Position numbers and translations under genes: made by a program. DNA of 64,000 bases from assembly GCA_947631115.1 (NCBI GenBank), contig CANRKB010000007.1:19385-83384 (forward strand), in the 5' to 3' direction. This DNA comes from an uncultured Clostridia bacterium. GTDB lineage: Bacteria > Bacillota > Clostridia > Oscillospirales > Ruminococcaceae. A model generated the notes under the pieces. It was not told the origin of the DNA, did no database searches, and saw only the letters and a program-made list of their open reading frames with translations. This document shows, piece after piece, positions 24,023 through 33,051 of the stretch. Position 1 is the first letter of the stretch, and each line of letters opens with the position of its first letter.

Positions 24023-24712
24023 ATGGTCTCGGTCATTATTCTTGCGGCAGGAAGCTCGTCCAGAATGAACGGCGTAAACAAACAGCTGTCGGAGATCGGC
24101 GGTATGCCCGTGTTTATTGCGGCGGCAAAGGCGTTTGAAAAGTGCGAAAGCGTCGGTGAGATAATCATTGCCGCGCCGAAAGAAAATTGCAAAGAATTTG
24201 AAGAGCTTGCAAAAACTTATGATATAAAAAAGCTTTCGGGCATTGTCTGCGGAGGAAGCTCGCGTTTTCTGTCAATGAAAAACGCGCTTTCAAAGGTAGA
24301 CCCACGCGCGGAGTTTGTCGCTTTTCATGACGGAGCGCGCCCGCTTATAACGCCCGAAGAAATAGAAAAGGTAATAGCCGACGCAAAGAAATACGGCGCG
24401 GCTATCGCGGCGGTAAAAGCGGTCGATACGGTAAAGGTCGTATCGGACGGCATTATAAAAGCTACTCCTCCCAGAAGCTCGCTTTATTACGCTCAGACTC
24501 CGCAGGTGTTCGGAAAAGAGCTGTTTTTGTCATGTCTTGAAAAGATAGAAGAGCGCGGCGAAAGTATAACGGACGACAGCCGGATACTTGAGCTTTGCGG
24601 GGAAAACGTAAGGATAACAGAGATCTCTTGCTGTAATATGAAAATAACGCGGCAGGAAGATCTTATCATGGCAGAGGCAATTTTTTCCGCGCAAAACGCA
24701 AAACGGAAGTGA
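24023..24712 (+). CDS. ispD: 2-C-methyl-D-erythritol 4-phosphate cytidylyltransferase
   Basis: IspD makes CDP-methylerythritol in the non-mevalonate isoprenoid pathway. The 229-residue protein has the nucleotide-binding start [21 protein letters not shown] (written here in full as 21 residues would exceed the family motif LAAGSSSRM, which is the key part), the central [12 protein letters not shown] with the metal-binding Asp, the [10 protein letters not shown] loop and the [12 protein letters not shown] segment. Start ATG follows AAAGGAGTA. It is followed after four bases by ispF, the next-but-one step of the same pathway, an arrangement seen in many bacteria. Confidence 0.97.
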   Translation: MVSVIILAAGSSSRMNGVNKQLSEIGGMPVFIAAAKAFEKCESVGEIIIAAPKENCKEFEELAKTYDIKKLSGIVCGGSSRFLSMKNALSKVDPRAEFVAFHDGARPLITPEEIEKVIADAKKYGAAIAAVKAVDTVKVVSDGIIKATPPRSSLYYAQTPQVFGKELFLSCLEKIEERGESITDDSRILELCGENVRITEISCCNMKITRQEDLIMAEAIFSAQNAKRK

Positions 24713-24716
24713 TAAA

Positions 24717-25178
24717 ATGAAGATAGGATTCGGATATGACGTTCATAGGCTGACAGAGGGAAGAAAGCTCGTATTATGCGGAACTAGTATCCCCTGCGAA
24801 ATGGGACTTCTCGGACATTCGGACGCCGACGTTGCCGTTCATGCGCTTATGGACGCAATACTCGGCGCTCTTGCGCTCGGAGATATAGGAAAGCTTTTCC
24901 CCGACAGCGACCCGCAGTATAAAGACATAGACAGCATGAAACTGCTCGCTCGGGTAATTGAACTGATGAAAGAAAACGGCTTTGCGCTCGGAAATCTTGA
25001 TATAACCATAGTCGCGGAAAAGCCGAAGCTCGCGCCTTATATAATGCAGATGAGGGAAAATTTAGCGAACGCTTTCGGCTGCGACATATCCGAAATATCC
25101 GTTAAAGCCACAACGGAAGAGGGTCTCGGTCTTGCGGGACAAGGCATAGGGGCATATGCGGTCGTTATTATTGAATAA
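24717..25178 (+). CDS. ispF: 2-C-methyl-D-erythritol 2,4-cyclodiphosphate synthase
   Basis: IspF forms the cyclic diphosphate of methylerythritol in isoprenoid synthesis. All hallmarks are visible in its 153 residues: [13 protein letters not shown] with the zinc-binding Asp and His, [19 protein letters not shown], the [13 protein letters not shown] loop, and [14 protein letters not shown] for CDP binding. Only four bases separate it from ispD, and no independent ribosome binding site is obvious, so translation is probably coupled. Confidence 0.97.
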   Translation: MKIGFGYDVHRLTEGRKLVLCGTSIPCEMGLLGHSDADVAVHALMDAILGALALGDIGKLFPDSDPQYKDIDSMKLLARVIELMKENGFALGNLDITIVAEKPKLAPYIMQMRENLANAFGCDISEISVKATTEEGLGLAGQGIGAYAVVIIE

Positions 25179-25216
25179 ATAATGCTTTTTCATAATGCCG
25201 AAGGAAGGTGAGCAAA

Positions 25217-26689
25217 ATGAAACATTTAAAGTTATTTGTTACAATAATCGTAATATCGGCAGTTTTGCTCCTTTCGGCGGGGTGCGACAATTCTCCGGTC
25301 ACGGATAATTCAAACGGCAACAGCTCGGGGTCTTACAACACGGGCGTTTTCGGGAGCGGAAGCCGTTATGAAACGGTCTATCCCGAAGAATACAGCGAGA
25401 TGTGGGAGTATATTCCCGAAGTTGAATATACTTCGGCGGATGAACTTGTTTATACATACAGCGAAGACGAGCGCGGTATAGTTGTTTCGGACTACAGCGG
25501 AGAAGCGTCGGTGTTAAGAATCCCCGATGAGATCGAGGACAAGCCCGTAGTCAGGGTTGATCTTAGCGAAACGCAGAAAGAATTGACGGAAGTTGTTTTC
25601 CCGAACAGCGTGCGTTCTTTTAAACTTTCGGGAGCGATAAGCGGCGCGCTTAAATATGCGAATGTGCCTGCGGCGGTCGATAAATATTCGTTCGGTTATT
25701 GCGAAAAGCTTGAAAGTATTTTTATTTCCTCGGGCGTTTCTAAAATTAACGAAGAAGCTTTCGCGAATTGTACGAGCCTGAAGAACATAAGAATGTCCGA
25801 AAGCCTGAGAGAGATAGGAAACAACGCTTTCAGCTATTGCACGGGAATTACGTCCGTAAAACTTCCCGAAAGCCTTTCGACTGTAGACGGTTCTCCGTTC
25901 AGCTTTTGTACAAACCTTACGGCGATCGGCGTTGACGAAAACAACCCCTATTTTGCAGCGCGCGACGGCGTTTTGTACAGCAAGGACATGACAAAGCTCG
26001 TTCAATGCCCCGCGGGAAAAAGAGGAAGTTTTCAGGTAAACAGCGGCATAACGGAAATAGGCTCCGCGGCGTTTTTCGGCTGTACGGGCATAACCGAGAT
26101 AATTATCCCCGAAAGCGTGGAAAGAATAGGCGACTGGGCGTTCGCCTCGACGCAGATAACTTATGTCAATATCCCGAAGAAAATTACGAAAATAAACAGC
26201 GGAGTTTTCTATTCCACAAAGCTTAATTTTGTAGAGATACCGGAAAATGTTACTTCAATAGGCGATTATGCTTTCGACGGCTGCGAACAGCTGGGTCAAG
26301 TAAATATACCCTACGGCGTAAAGGAGATAGGGAGCGGCGCGTTCAGCGGCTGCATAGCGCTTTCTGCGGCGGAGCTTTCTGACAGCCTTGAAAAAATAGG
26401 GGAGTGGGCGTTTTCAAAGTGCGAGGCTCTCAAGGAGATAAATATACCCGACAGCGTTATTTCCATAGGCGACAGTGCTTTTTACGGCTGCAGGGCGCTT
26501 GAAAACGCAAATGTTCCGAGCGGCGTCGCCGAAATGGGAGAAAGCGTTTTTGAAGAGTGCGGGGGAATTTCCGTTACATATAAAGGCGCGACCTATAATG
26601 CCGAAAACATCGGAGAATTTTATCAGGCGGTAAATAACAACACCCCCGATGAAAGCGCCGAAAATCAAAGCAGCGACGCTGTTTCCTGA
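25217..26689 (+). CDS. BspA-type leucine-rich-repeat lipoprotein
   Basis: This 490-residue surface protein begins with a lipoprotein signal peptide (hydrophobic stretch ending LLLSAGC, lipid anchor on the Cys) and a Ser/Asn-rich spacer. From about residue 95 it consists of BspA-like leucine-rich repeats of about 23 residues, with recurring phrases such as VSKINEEAFANCTSLKNI, LREIGNNAFSYCTGITSV and ESVERIGDWAFASTQITYV. Such repeats mediate binding to host or other surface proteins and are abundant in gut Firmicutes. ATG at 25217 is chosen over an upstream GTG because AAGGAAGGTGA is correctly spaced. The acidic C-tail carries no sorting signal. Confidence 0.9.
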   Translation: MKHLKLFVTIIVISAVLLLSAGCDNSPVTDNSNGNSSGSYNTGVFGSGSRYETVYPEEYSEMWEYIPEVEYTSADELVYTYSEDERGIVVSDYSGEASVLRIPDEIEDKPVVRVDLSETQKELTEVVFPNSVRSFKLSGAISGALKYANVPAAVDKYSFGYCEKLESIFISSGVSKINEEAFANCTSLKNIRMSESLREIGNNAFSYCTGITSVKLPESLSTVDGSPFSFCTNLTAIGVDENNPYFAARDGVLYSKDMTKLVQCPAGKRGSFQVNSGITEIGSAAFFGCTGITEIIIPESVERIGDWAFASTQITYVNIPKKITKINSGVFYSTKLNFVEIPENVTSIGDYAFDGCEQLGQVNIPYGVKEIGSGAFSGCIALSAAELSDSLEKIGEWAFSKCEALKEINIPDSVISIGDSAFYGCRALENANVPSGVAEMGESVFEECGGISVTYKGATYNAENIGEFYQAVNNNTPDESAENQSSDAVS

Positions 26690-26713
26690 TGAAAGATAAT
26701 AACAGCCTAATAT

Positions 26714-26747
26714 AAAAGAGGTATGATCGACGGATCATACCTCTTTT
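26714..26747. terminator. Bidirectional terminator between LRR lipoprotein and ABC operon
   Basis: A perfect 15-bp stem, AAAAGAGGTATGATC with GATCATACCTCTTTT, and a 4-base loop. It separates two converging transcripts. Confidence 0.9.
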
Positions 26748-26758
26748 CATAATTACGA

Positions 26759-27391
26759 TCATCTTATTACCGTAAGAACTCCCTTATCCATTTCGCAGAC
26801 CGTATCGCAAAGCGCGTCTATATCTTCGGATGAATGTGAAGCGATAAGTATAGTTTTGCTGCGGGCTTTAAGCTCCAGCAGATATTGCCGCATATCTTTT
26901 ACGCCGTCTTTGTCTAAGCCGTTCATCGGCTCGTCAAGTATAAGCAGATCGGGGTCTTCCATTATTGCCTGAGCCAGACCAAGGCGCTGGCGCATACCGA
27001 GAGAGTATTTGCGGACATGGCGTTTAAGGTCGGGATCCAGACCCACTTGCTCCATAGTTTTGCGAATATCTTCTCTTTTTATTTTCCCGCGCAGGTCAGC
27101 CAACAGCTTTAGGTTTTTATATCCCGAATAATACGGTATGAATCCGGGATTCTCTATGATTATCCCGACGTTTTTCGGAAAGTCGCAGTCTTTTCCTATA
27201 CGCTTGTTGTCTACAATTATCTCGCCCGAATTAGGTTTTACAAATCCGCATATGCACTTCATCAGCATAGTTTTTCCGCTGCCGTTTCTGCCTATAAGTC
27301 CGTGTATCTTTCCGCGCTCAAAGCGAACGTTGATGTTCTTTAAGATCGGGTTCTTCTGCAAAGTCAGATTTACATTCTTGATTTCTATCAT
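26759..27391 (-). CDS. ABC transporter ATP-binding protein
   Basis: This 210-residue ATPase has every ABC motif: Walker A GRNGSGKTML, the Q-loop region near IIENPGFIPYYSG, the signature YSLGMRQRLGLAQAI, Walker B LLILDEPMNGLD, and the switch His in IASHSSEDID. The ENPGF phrase and the YSLGMRQRLG form place it with the BcrA/NatA-like ATPases that pair with ABC-2 type permeases. It is the last gene of the minus-strand run after two permease genes, with two bases between it and the preceding stop. The substrate is unknown; the cluster context suggests export of, or self-protection against, the secreted products upstream. Confidence 0.93.
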   Translation of the reverse strand: MIEIKNVNLTLQKNPILKNINVRFERGKIHGLIGRNGSGKTMLMKCICGFVKPNSGEIIVDNKRIGKDCDFPKNVGIIIENPGFIPYYSGYKNLKLLADLRGKIKREDIRKTMEQVGLDPDLKRHVRKYSLGMRQRLGLAQAIMEDPDLLILDEPMNGLDKDGVKDMRQYLLELKARSKTILIASHSSEDIDALCDTVCEMDKGVLTVIR

Positions 27392-27392
27392 G

Positions 27393-28241
27393 TCATTTAT
27401 TCTCCGTAAATTTTAATTTTTTCAAAGCAATAAAACATCCCGTAATAAGAACCGCCAGCAATACTCCGAAGTATAAGAACGAAGCCCATAAGGGATAGAT
27501 AGGTTCGCTGAATATATTTGTGTAGTGATACCAGAGTATAGTGTTCGACGTGGGCAGCGCCCATCTTATATCGGTAGAAAGATTTGCCGTCACTGTTCCC
27601 AGAGCCATTACCGCAGCTGCCGCAGCAAGTCCCGCGGGTCCGCCGTACAGAATTTTCACCAGATAAATTATAAGCGACAACGCCAGCAGATACGCTCCCA
27701 GCAGAACGCTTGTCTGCCAAACAGCCGTTATCATCGGCGTTTGGTTGTAAAGATTCGGCGGCAGAAGCTGACTGTCAAAGCTAAACGCCTCATCCGGGAA
27801 TCGCGCCGCATATTTTCTTACAGCCTCGCTCCATTCCGTTCCGAAATGTCCTCCCGAAAACAGCATGCTTGCTATGAATATCGAGGCAATAAACGTCGTT
27901 ATCGCCATTATCAGAAACAATATCTGCCCGCAAAGCCAGTTCTTTTTTCCCGTCCTTGATATAAAGAACATGGAGTTTCCGCCGAGCCTCGGATAATCCG
28001 CCAGCAATATCAGAAAAACCAGCGGCATAAACAACAGCAGCACCGAGGAATTTCCTACGGCTATATACGGCTCGAATATTATCATCGTGTCGCCGAACTT
28101 GTCCGCGCGCATGGCAAGAGGGTCTATTACGAGAGTCTTTATGAATATCATCAGAACGCCGAGGACTATTATTCGGGGATCGGTTATCCAGTTTACATAT
28201 TCGGTCCTTGCGACGCCCCATATCTTTTTCAGATTACGCAC
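27393..28241 (-). CDS. ABC-2-like transporter permease (second)
   Basis: This 282-residue membrane protein has about six hydrophobic segments and the typical large first loop after helix one (ADKFGDTMIIFEPYIAVGN). It lies between a similar permease and the ATPase. The chosen start is GTG at 28241, because GAGG lies eight bases upstream and because it overlaps the end of the preceding gene by eight bases, as in translationally coupled transporter genes. Sequence identity to the neighbouring permease is low, but the two share size and topology, so they probably form a heterodimer. Family membership beyond ABC-2-like is not recognised. Confidence 0.75.
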   Translation of the reverse strand: MRNLKKIWGVARTEYVNWITDPRIIVLGVLMIFIKTLVIDPLAMRADKFGDTMIIFEPYIAVGNSSVLLLFMPLVFLILLADYPRLGGNSMFFISRTGKKNWLCGQILFLIMAITTFIASIFIASMLFSGGHFGTEWSEAVRKYAARFPDEAFSFDSQLLPPNLYNQTPMITAVWQTSVLLGAYLLALSLIIYLVKILYGGPAGLAAAAAVMALGTVTANLSTDIRWALPTSNTILWYHYTNIFSEPIYPLWASFLYFGVLLAVLITGCFIALKKLKFTENK

Positions 28242-29070
28242 AAAAATCACCTCGTTTCCTTTGGATGATAATATACGCCGCCAATGAGGCTGCAAACAGT
28301 ATGCCGTACATTATAAACAGATCATAATATTTGGTCGAGGTGATGATGAGCAATCCGTCGGGGTCTATATATTTCTGGATAATAATAAGATTTTGGTCAT
28401 AGCCTTCTGTCCACGGAGCCGTCAGCAATTTGTTTGATAATTGCGTCAGCGCGTATTTTAAGAAAAACGGTATGCACATGATAAGATATTTGTTTCTCAA
28501 AACGCTTGTAAGAAACATTGACGGAATACTCCAGAATATTGTGAACAACCACATTTCCAAAATAAGCTGATATATTTCGGGAACTCTGCCTTGTACAATT
28601 TCAGCCGCAAGAGGCTCCATCTCGGAAACATCCGGGAAAAGGAGCATTGTTATACTCAGGAATATTACATATCCCAAAGTGACCGCCGTGCCTCCCGAAA
28701 TAATGCCTGTAAGATATGTTGATAACTGCCACTTCGTTTTTGAAGAACGGAACACCTGAAAGCGCAAAGCGTTTTCTTCTCTCTCGGCGCACATTCCCGG
28801 AATGAAACAAAACGCGGCTATAAGCGGCGCAAAAAGTGAAAACCACGAACCTCTTGCAGCATTGATCACCATTCTGTTGCAAAGTTCCATGTGCTGTTTC
28901 ATTTCGTCCGTCGAAAAACTCAAGAGCGCATTTATCACGGAATATCTGTTTTTCGTGTCATAATCCTCGTATATCTGAGAGATAAACAACATTACGACCG
29001 CCGCGCCCATGCAGAGCCAGAAATTCCATGAAGTTACTGTTTTTTTGAAAGATACTGCTATTTCACGCAT
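28234..29070 (-). CDS. ABC-2-like transporter permease (first)
   Basis: This 278-residue protein starts with a short basic N terminus (MREIAVSFKKTVTSWNFWL) leading into helix one, and has about six membrane segments. A loop of about 55 residues after helix one (QIYEDYDTKNRYSVINALL) resembles that of the second permease. CAEREENALRFQVFRSSKTKW is the cytoplasmic coupling-helix type of segment seen in ABC-2 permeases (ER.....L..P.). ATG at 29070 is chosen by CGAGGGA upstream; two earlier in-frame ATG codons overlap the preceding gene or lack a ribosome binding site. Confidence 0.78.
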   Translation of the reverse strand: MREIAVSFKKTVTSWNFWLCMGAAVVMLFISQIYEDYDTKNRYSVINALLSFSTDEMKQHMELCNRMVINAARGSWFSLFAPLIAAFCFIPGMCAEREENALRFQVFRSSKTKWQLSTYLTGIISGGTAVTLGYVIFLSITMLLFPDVSEMEPLAAEIVQGRVPEIYQLILEMWLFTIFWSIPSMFLTSVLRNKYLIMCIPFFLKYALTQLSNKLLTAPWTEGYDQNLIIIQKYIDPDGLLIITSTKYYDLFIMYGILFAASLAAYIIIQRKRGDFCA

Positions 29071-29125
29071 AATGATCCCTCGTTTCTGCTCTCCTTTCAT
29101 AACGCCCCGATGGGCGTAAACTTTT

Positions 29126-30442
29126 TTATTCTTCAATAACTCCTAAATTATGAGACAAGGAGTACTGTCTTAAATTCCCGCCGTCTTTGGCGTCTATGTA
29201 GATGAAATATGTAACAAAGTCGTTCGGATTATAGGCGGTGAGTTTCCATGCGGGAACAACTTCGGATTCGTGCGTCAGCGGATTAAATCCGCCGAGTTCG
29301 GTCGGTACATAAGACGAATAGTATACAAACTCTAAATCGTTTATTTCAAATTCAACTTCTTTTGTCACTTCCTCGGAGAATATTTTTATCGCCTCCTCTG
29401 CCGAGATAACTTTATCAACGCTTTTTGCGTTTGAAATTCCCATATGCAAAGGCATTGACGAAAACATGTCTACATTATCGCTTTCTATCATCAGAGCGGT
29501 TGCGCCATCGCCGAGATAGTGATTATTCATTTTGTCCTCGGAAACCGTACTTCCTACAGGACAATATTCGAAATTGACATCTTTAAGCTGCTTTTGCAGA
29601 TCGAAATAATATCCGTATATGTCGCCTATTTTCAAAACCCTTACGGCATAAACCTTTGTGGTCATGTTTTTTTCTACGCTTTTTCCTATAGGCGCGTTGT
29701 TGATATAATCTTCAAAGAAACGCACCGCGTCGCATATACTTGTTTCCTTGTCAAGCAACTTGAATGATTTTTCGCTTGTGGGACTGTATGTGCCTACTAC
29801 GCGGAAATATTGATCCAAAGAAGCAAGCGGCGACATACGTTCATAAACCAAGTTATTTTCATATGCATATTCAAAGACCTTTCCATGGCATACGCTGAAA
29901 CTCGAAATATTCGGCGTAGAGGACATATTGACGGGAATTTCCTCGCCCTCGCTGTAATTTAAACTGATTATTCCCTCTGTCTGCGCAAAGTCTTTCACAA
30001 GACCGCTTTCCACCTCGGGATCTTCGGGAAGATCTTTATAACTTTTCAGATCTTCTAAAGGCTCTGTCCATGTATAAGAAAAATAGTCTTCGTTAAGCTC
30101 GCTGTCGGGGAAGAAATAAGAGTATGCATTTCTGAAATCTTCTATAGCCGTTTGGGGCGTATATTCTCTTCCGACATAATCGTTGTCGGAAAACGATCTG
30201 AATTCATAGACCTTTGCTTTTTCGGGAGCGTTTAAATAAAAGTTTTCCGAAGCCTTGAAATTATCGCAGGCGTCTATAGCGCTTCTTATCTCGTCTTTCG
30301 ATTCGCTTAATATTTCAATTTCCTCCCCGCCCATTTCTTCTAAAGACATGTTTTTAAGTTCGCCTATCGGCGTGGTTTGGTCGCACCCCGACATAAGCGC
30401 TGCGCAAGTTAATACCGCTAAAATTGTTGTTTTTGTTTTCAT
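29126..30442 (-). CDS. Secreted lipoprotein, paralogue of the next gene upstream (family unknown)
   Basis: This 438-residue protein has a lipoprotein signal peptide ending LMSGC and no further membrane segments. It is clearly related to the 440-residue lipoprotein encoded immediately upstream. Shared pieces include FKLLD followed by a charged insert and DAVRFFEDYI, a Tyr-rich strand region, AEEAIKIFSEEVT versus FEEAVKTISEKLT, and near the end AWKLTAYNPND versus VWKLTLENPND followed by a strand and D-A. The last motif resembles the closing strand of PepSY/YcdB-type domains (WKL....ND..T.Y.Y.DA..G), but I do not claim membership. The permease genes follow, so it is probably a surface component of the same system. 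Confidence 0.75.
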   Translation of the reverse strand: MKTKTTILAVLTCAALMSGCDQTTPIGELKNMSLEEMGGEEIEILSESKDEIRSAIDACDNFKASENFYLNAPEKAKVYEFRSFSDNDYVGREYTPQTAIEDFRNAYSYFFPDSELNEDYFSYTWTEPLEDLKSYKDLPEDPEVESGLVKDFAQTEGIISLNYSEGEEIPVNMSSTPNISSFSVCHGKVFEYAYENNLVYERMSPLASLDQYFRVVGTYSPTSEKSFKLLDKETSICDAVRFFEDYINNAPIGKSVEKNMTTKVYAVRVLKIGDIYGYYFDLQKQLKDVNFEYCPVGSTVSEDKMNNHYLGDGATALMIESDNVDMFSSMPLHMGISNAKSVDKVISAEEAIKIFSEEVTKEVEFEINDLEFVYYSSYVPTELGGFNPLTHESEVVPAWKLTAYNPNDFVTYFIYIDAKDGGNLRQYSLSHNLGVIEE

Positions 30443-30537
30443 GATGATTTTTTCCTTTCGTGTTTAAATTTGTAGATAGAGTTGTAGTTTGCATAGTGTG
30501 AAATTAAATGACATCGCTCTTTATAGTAATAACTTTA

Positions 30538-31860
30538 TCATCTCCCCCCGGAAAAATCTCCCGTCAGAGCGTCTAAATAAGCTACATACGTCACATCGTC
30601 ATTGGGATTTTCGAGGGTCAGTTTCCATACGGGGCGAGCTCGTTCAAAGTTTTCGCCGATGATAGATCCCCAATATATTCTTTCGCTAACTTTATACATA
30701 AGTTCTGCTCTGGTGACTTTAAAATCTACATAATCCGTCAGCTTCTCCGAGATAGTTTTCACCGCTTCTTCAAACGGAATAAATTCCGTATACCTTTTTT
30801 CGTCGAACGCCTCATTGGCATTATAAGGAGCGTATACCCAATCGACGTCGTCAGTAACTGCCATCAAGCCTTCAGACAAATCCGGTTCATCATTTCCCGT
30901 GCCGGTACCGTCCCAAAAAGTAAATGGTATATTATCAAACTCTCGTGAATTCCTGAAAAAATAAATATAATGTTCATTGTCCGGCAGCCTGTAAACATTA
31001 ACCTCATCTACATGGATATTATACCCCGAATGTTTTGAAGCGACCGGGATAGATACGATATAATCTTCAAAAAACTTTACCGCGTCTTTTACTGAGATTT
31101 CCTTGTCGTCAAGCAGTTTAAATTTTTCTTCGCTGTCGGGAGGAAGGCGTTTGACGCCCTCATAATCGCGAACAGAAACTATATCGCTTGCAGAGTAAGT
31201 TGTCTTACCGTTTAGTTCCGCGTCATATTTTTGAAGAACTCCTTTATTGAAAACACAATAATCGTTTCCGAACGGGCTGCGATAAAACAAACAAACGCTT
31301 TCCTCGCGTTTAGACCAAGCTTCTGTATAAGCCATAAACGTCAGACCGCCATGGACATATCCGCCCGCCATATATGTATCGTATACTTCTTTATTGCTGA
31401 GAGGAAAAAAAGCCTCATTTACAGCCAAGGTATTATCAACATCATCATAACCATTATAATAATAAAGGCAGTTTTCATCTAATTCATGGTTTGGGAAAAG
31501 ATATTTAAAAACGGTTTTAAATTCTTCGAGTTCTTCTTTCGGCTGGAGCTGGCAGGCAAGACCGGTGACAAACTCGCTCACATGATCTACGGTTTTGGGA
31601 ACTAAAGCGTAAAAGAAACCATCGTTCACTTTGAGGTTTCCGTTTTTCTCTATCATTTCTTTTACTTCTTCTTTTGTATAATAAGTTATGGGATTTTCAT
31701 GTTTATCTATAGGATCTCCGAAATTGAGATCGGGCTTAGAAGAGTCATCCGTGCTGGAAGTGTTGTCTGTATTTGAAGAATTGTCTATGGTCTGATTTTC
31801 GCAGGCAGAGCATAAAGTAAGTATGGCTATCGATAAGAATAGTGCCGATAATTTTTTCAT
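30538..31860 (-). CDS. Secreted lipoprotein, paralogue of the next gene downstream
   Basis: This 440-residue lipoprotein has a signal peptide with the lipobox LTLCSAC and a Ser/Thr/Asn/Asp-rich spacer (about 20-45) before a folded domain. Motifs shared with its neighbour are FKYLFPNHELDEN versus SYFFPDSELNED, SEEKFKLLDDKE, VKDAVKFFEDYI and the closing PVWKLTLENPND. The two genes are therefore a tandem duplication. A nearly perfect ribosome binding site (AAGGAGGTAA) and the hairpin of the preceding secreted-protein gene lie directly upstream, so it can be reached by partial read-through. It has no catalytic motif that I recognise. Confidence 0.77.
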   Translation of the reverse strand: MKKLSALFLSIAILTLCSACENQTIDNSSNTDNTSSTDDSSKPDLNFGDPIDKHENPITYYTKEEVKEMIEKNGNLKVNDGFFYALVPKTVDHVSEFVTGLACQLQPKEELEEFKTVFKYLFPNHELDENCLYYYNGYDDVDNTLAVNEAFFPLSNKEVYDTYMAGGYVHGGLTFMAYTEAWSKREESVCLFYRSPFGNDYCVFNKGVLQKYDAELNGKTTYSASDIVSVRDYEGVKRLPPDSEEKFKLLDDKEISVKDAVKFFEDYIVSIPVASKHSGYNIHVDEVNVYRLPDNEHYIYFFRNSREFDNIPFTFWDGTGTGNDEPDLSEGLMAVTDDVDWVYAPYNANEAFDEKRYTEFIPFEEAVKTISEKLTDYVDFKVTRAELMYKVSERIYWGSIIGENFERARPVWKLTLENPNDDVTYVAYLDALTGDFSGGR

Positions 31861-31873
31861 AGTGATTACCTCC

Positions 31874-31913
31874 TTAAAAAATTGCTGCCCTTTTGCCCCT
31901 GCAGAAGGGCAGC
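31874..31913 (-). terminator. Terminator/attenuator between secreted protein and lipoprotein genes
   Basis: On the minus strand GCTGCCCTT pairs with AAAGGGCAGC around a loop and is followed by AATTTTTT, directly before the RBS of the next gene. It would lower lipoprotein expression relative to the secreted protein. Confidence 0.75.
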
Positions 31914-31923
31914 AAAAACTAAT

Positions 31924-32373
31924 TTAAACGCGTACAGACTGCATTGTACCGTTTGCAGATATACTATTATTGACTATATCTATATCGGAGTATATTTCGA
32001 AATTAACTCCTACTATTGGATTGGTTGGATCTACGAATATTGTTGTAGACTCTCCGGCTCTTGTTAACTTTGCTGAAACTTTTTTTATATCAGCGCTGGT
32101 AGTAACAGCAGTGACTGATCCGTTAGAATTTCCATATTTGACTGTCATTGACAGTAGTGTGAATTCAATACCGTAAGGTGAATATTTCATGTAGCAATTA
32201 TCTTTTGTACCGGTGTATGTGCTTGTGTTCGGGTGGTAGGTATAAGTTGTTTCCCACGTGGCATATTCTACTGGGTCGCTATCGTATGTGCTTGCAGAAA
32301 TTCCCAAAGATGTGATAGTTGCCGTCATAACAACAGCCATGGCTCCCGCCATAATTTTTTTAAGTGATTTCAT
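31924..32373 (-). CDS. Small secreted protein of unknown family
   Basis: This 149-residue protein has a clear signal peptide (KSLKKIMAGAMAVVMTA then cleavage near GISAS-TYD). The mature part of about 120 residues is rich in Thr, Ser, Tyr and Val with alternating beta pattern (VEYATWETTYTYHPN, SMTVKYGNSNGSVTAV, PIVGVNFEIYSDIDIV) and has one Cys. No family is recognised. It has the strongest ribosome binding site in the block (AAAAGGAGGAG) and is followed directly by a terminator, so it is likely to be made in large amounts. Its position after the sigma/anti-sigma/secreted unit and before the lipoproteins suggests that it is one of the products of the system. Confidence 0.8.
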   Translation of the reverse strand: MKSLKKIMAGAMAVVMTATITSLGISASTYDSDPVEYATWETTYTYHPNTSTYTGTKDNCYMKYSPYGIEFTLLSMTVKYGNSNGSVTAVTTSADIKKVSAKLTRAGESTTIFVDPTNPIVGVNFEIYSDIDIVNNSISANGTMQSVRV

Positions 32374-32546
32374 AATGAAATCTCCTCCTTTTTTATAATT
32401 TTTTTATTTTATGCCAATTTTACTTCTTCACTGTAAACAGTGAAACTTTCGGTTTTGCCCGCGCTGTTTTTCAGCGCCTGACATTTGCTTAAAAAGTTAT
32501 TTATAATTATACAACACCTCCTGTTTAGCATAATGGCTTTGTTTCT

Positions 32547-32972
32547 TTAAGAAACTGCTTTTTCGTCACTGTAGATCGTAATGGTTTCCGTTTCTCCGTT
32601 TTTGTCAGTCAAAGTGAATACCGTCTTCAGGCGATAGTTTCCCGATTCAAGCCCGCTCTTGGTATTGATCATAGAAAACGAATTTGAGAATCCGGTTTTA
32701 TTCCAAGTTGTGTCCTCGTATGTATCCCAGAACCAAAGAAAGACCTGCTTTTCAAGTGTCTGATCGGCAATGACTCTTACTACGTTATCCACACAGTCGG
32801 CTGAGCTTTCGCATTTTGCTGTATTGCCTGTTATTGTAAGAATTGATTCCACGTTATGTGCTTTTTCATAGCATGGTTGAACAACATCGTATGGAACGGA
32901 GCTTGCACTCGTATTCATCGGCACTGAAAGGCACATAAAAATGACTGCCAATACTGAAAATACCTTTTTCAT
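32547..32972 (-). CDS. Small secreted protein with DVVxPxY start and YRxK strand motif
   Basis: This 141-residue protein has a signal peptide (KKVFSVLAVIFMCLSVPMN, cleavage near SASS). The mature protein begins VPYDVVQPCYEKAHNV, has ILTITGNTAKCESSADC, LEKQVFLWFWDTYED, SGNYRLKTVFTLTDK and ETETITIYSDE. This order, with paired cysteines, an LxK/W strand and the SGxYRxK ending, matches a small all-beta secreted family that I have seen beside ECF sigma factors in Clostridia, usually annotated hypothetical. It directly follows the anti-sigma gene. ATG at 32972 is chosen by GAGGAGGTGA; upstream in-frame codons overlap the anti-sigma gene. A decayed relative lies at 34.4-34.5 kb. Confidence 0.8.
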   Translation of the reverse strand: MKKVFSVLAVIFMCLSVPMNTSASSVPYDVVQPCYEKAHNVESILTITGNTAKCESSADCVDNVVRVIADQTLEKQVFLWFWDTYEDTTWNKTGFSNSFSMINTKSGLESGNYRLKTVFTLTDKNGETETITIYSDEKAVS

Positions 32973-33051
32973 TTTTTCACCTCCTCGCTTGGGAAATATA
33001 ATTTCCCTTTCTATATATTGAAGCGAAATAAAAAACCCTTTCGTTACAGGT

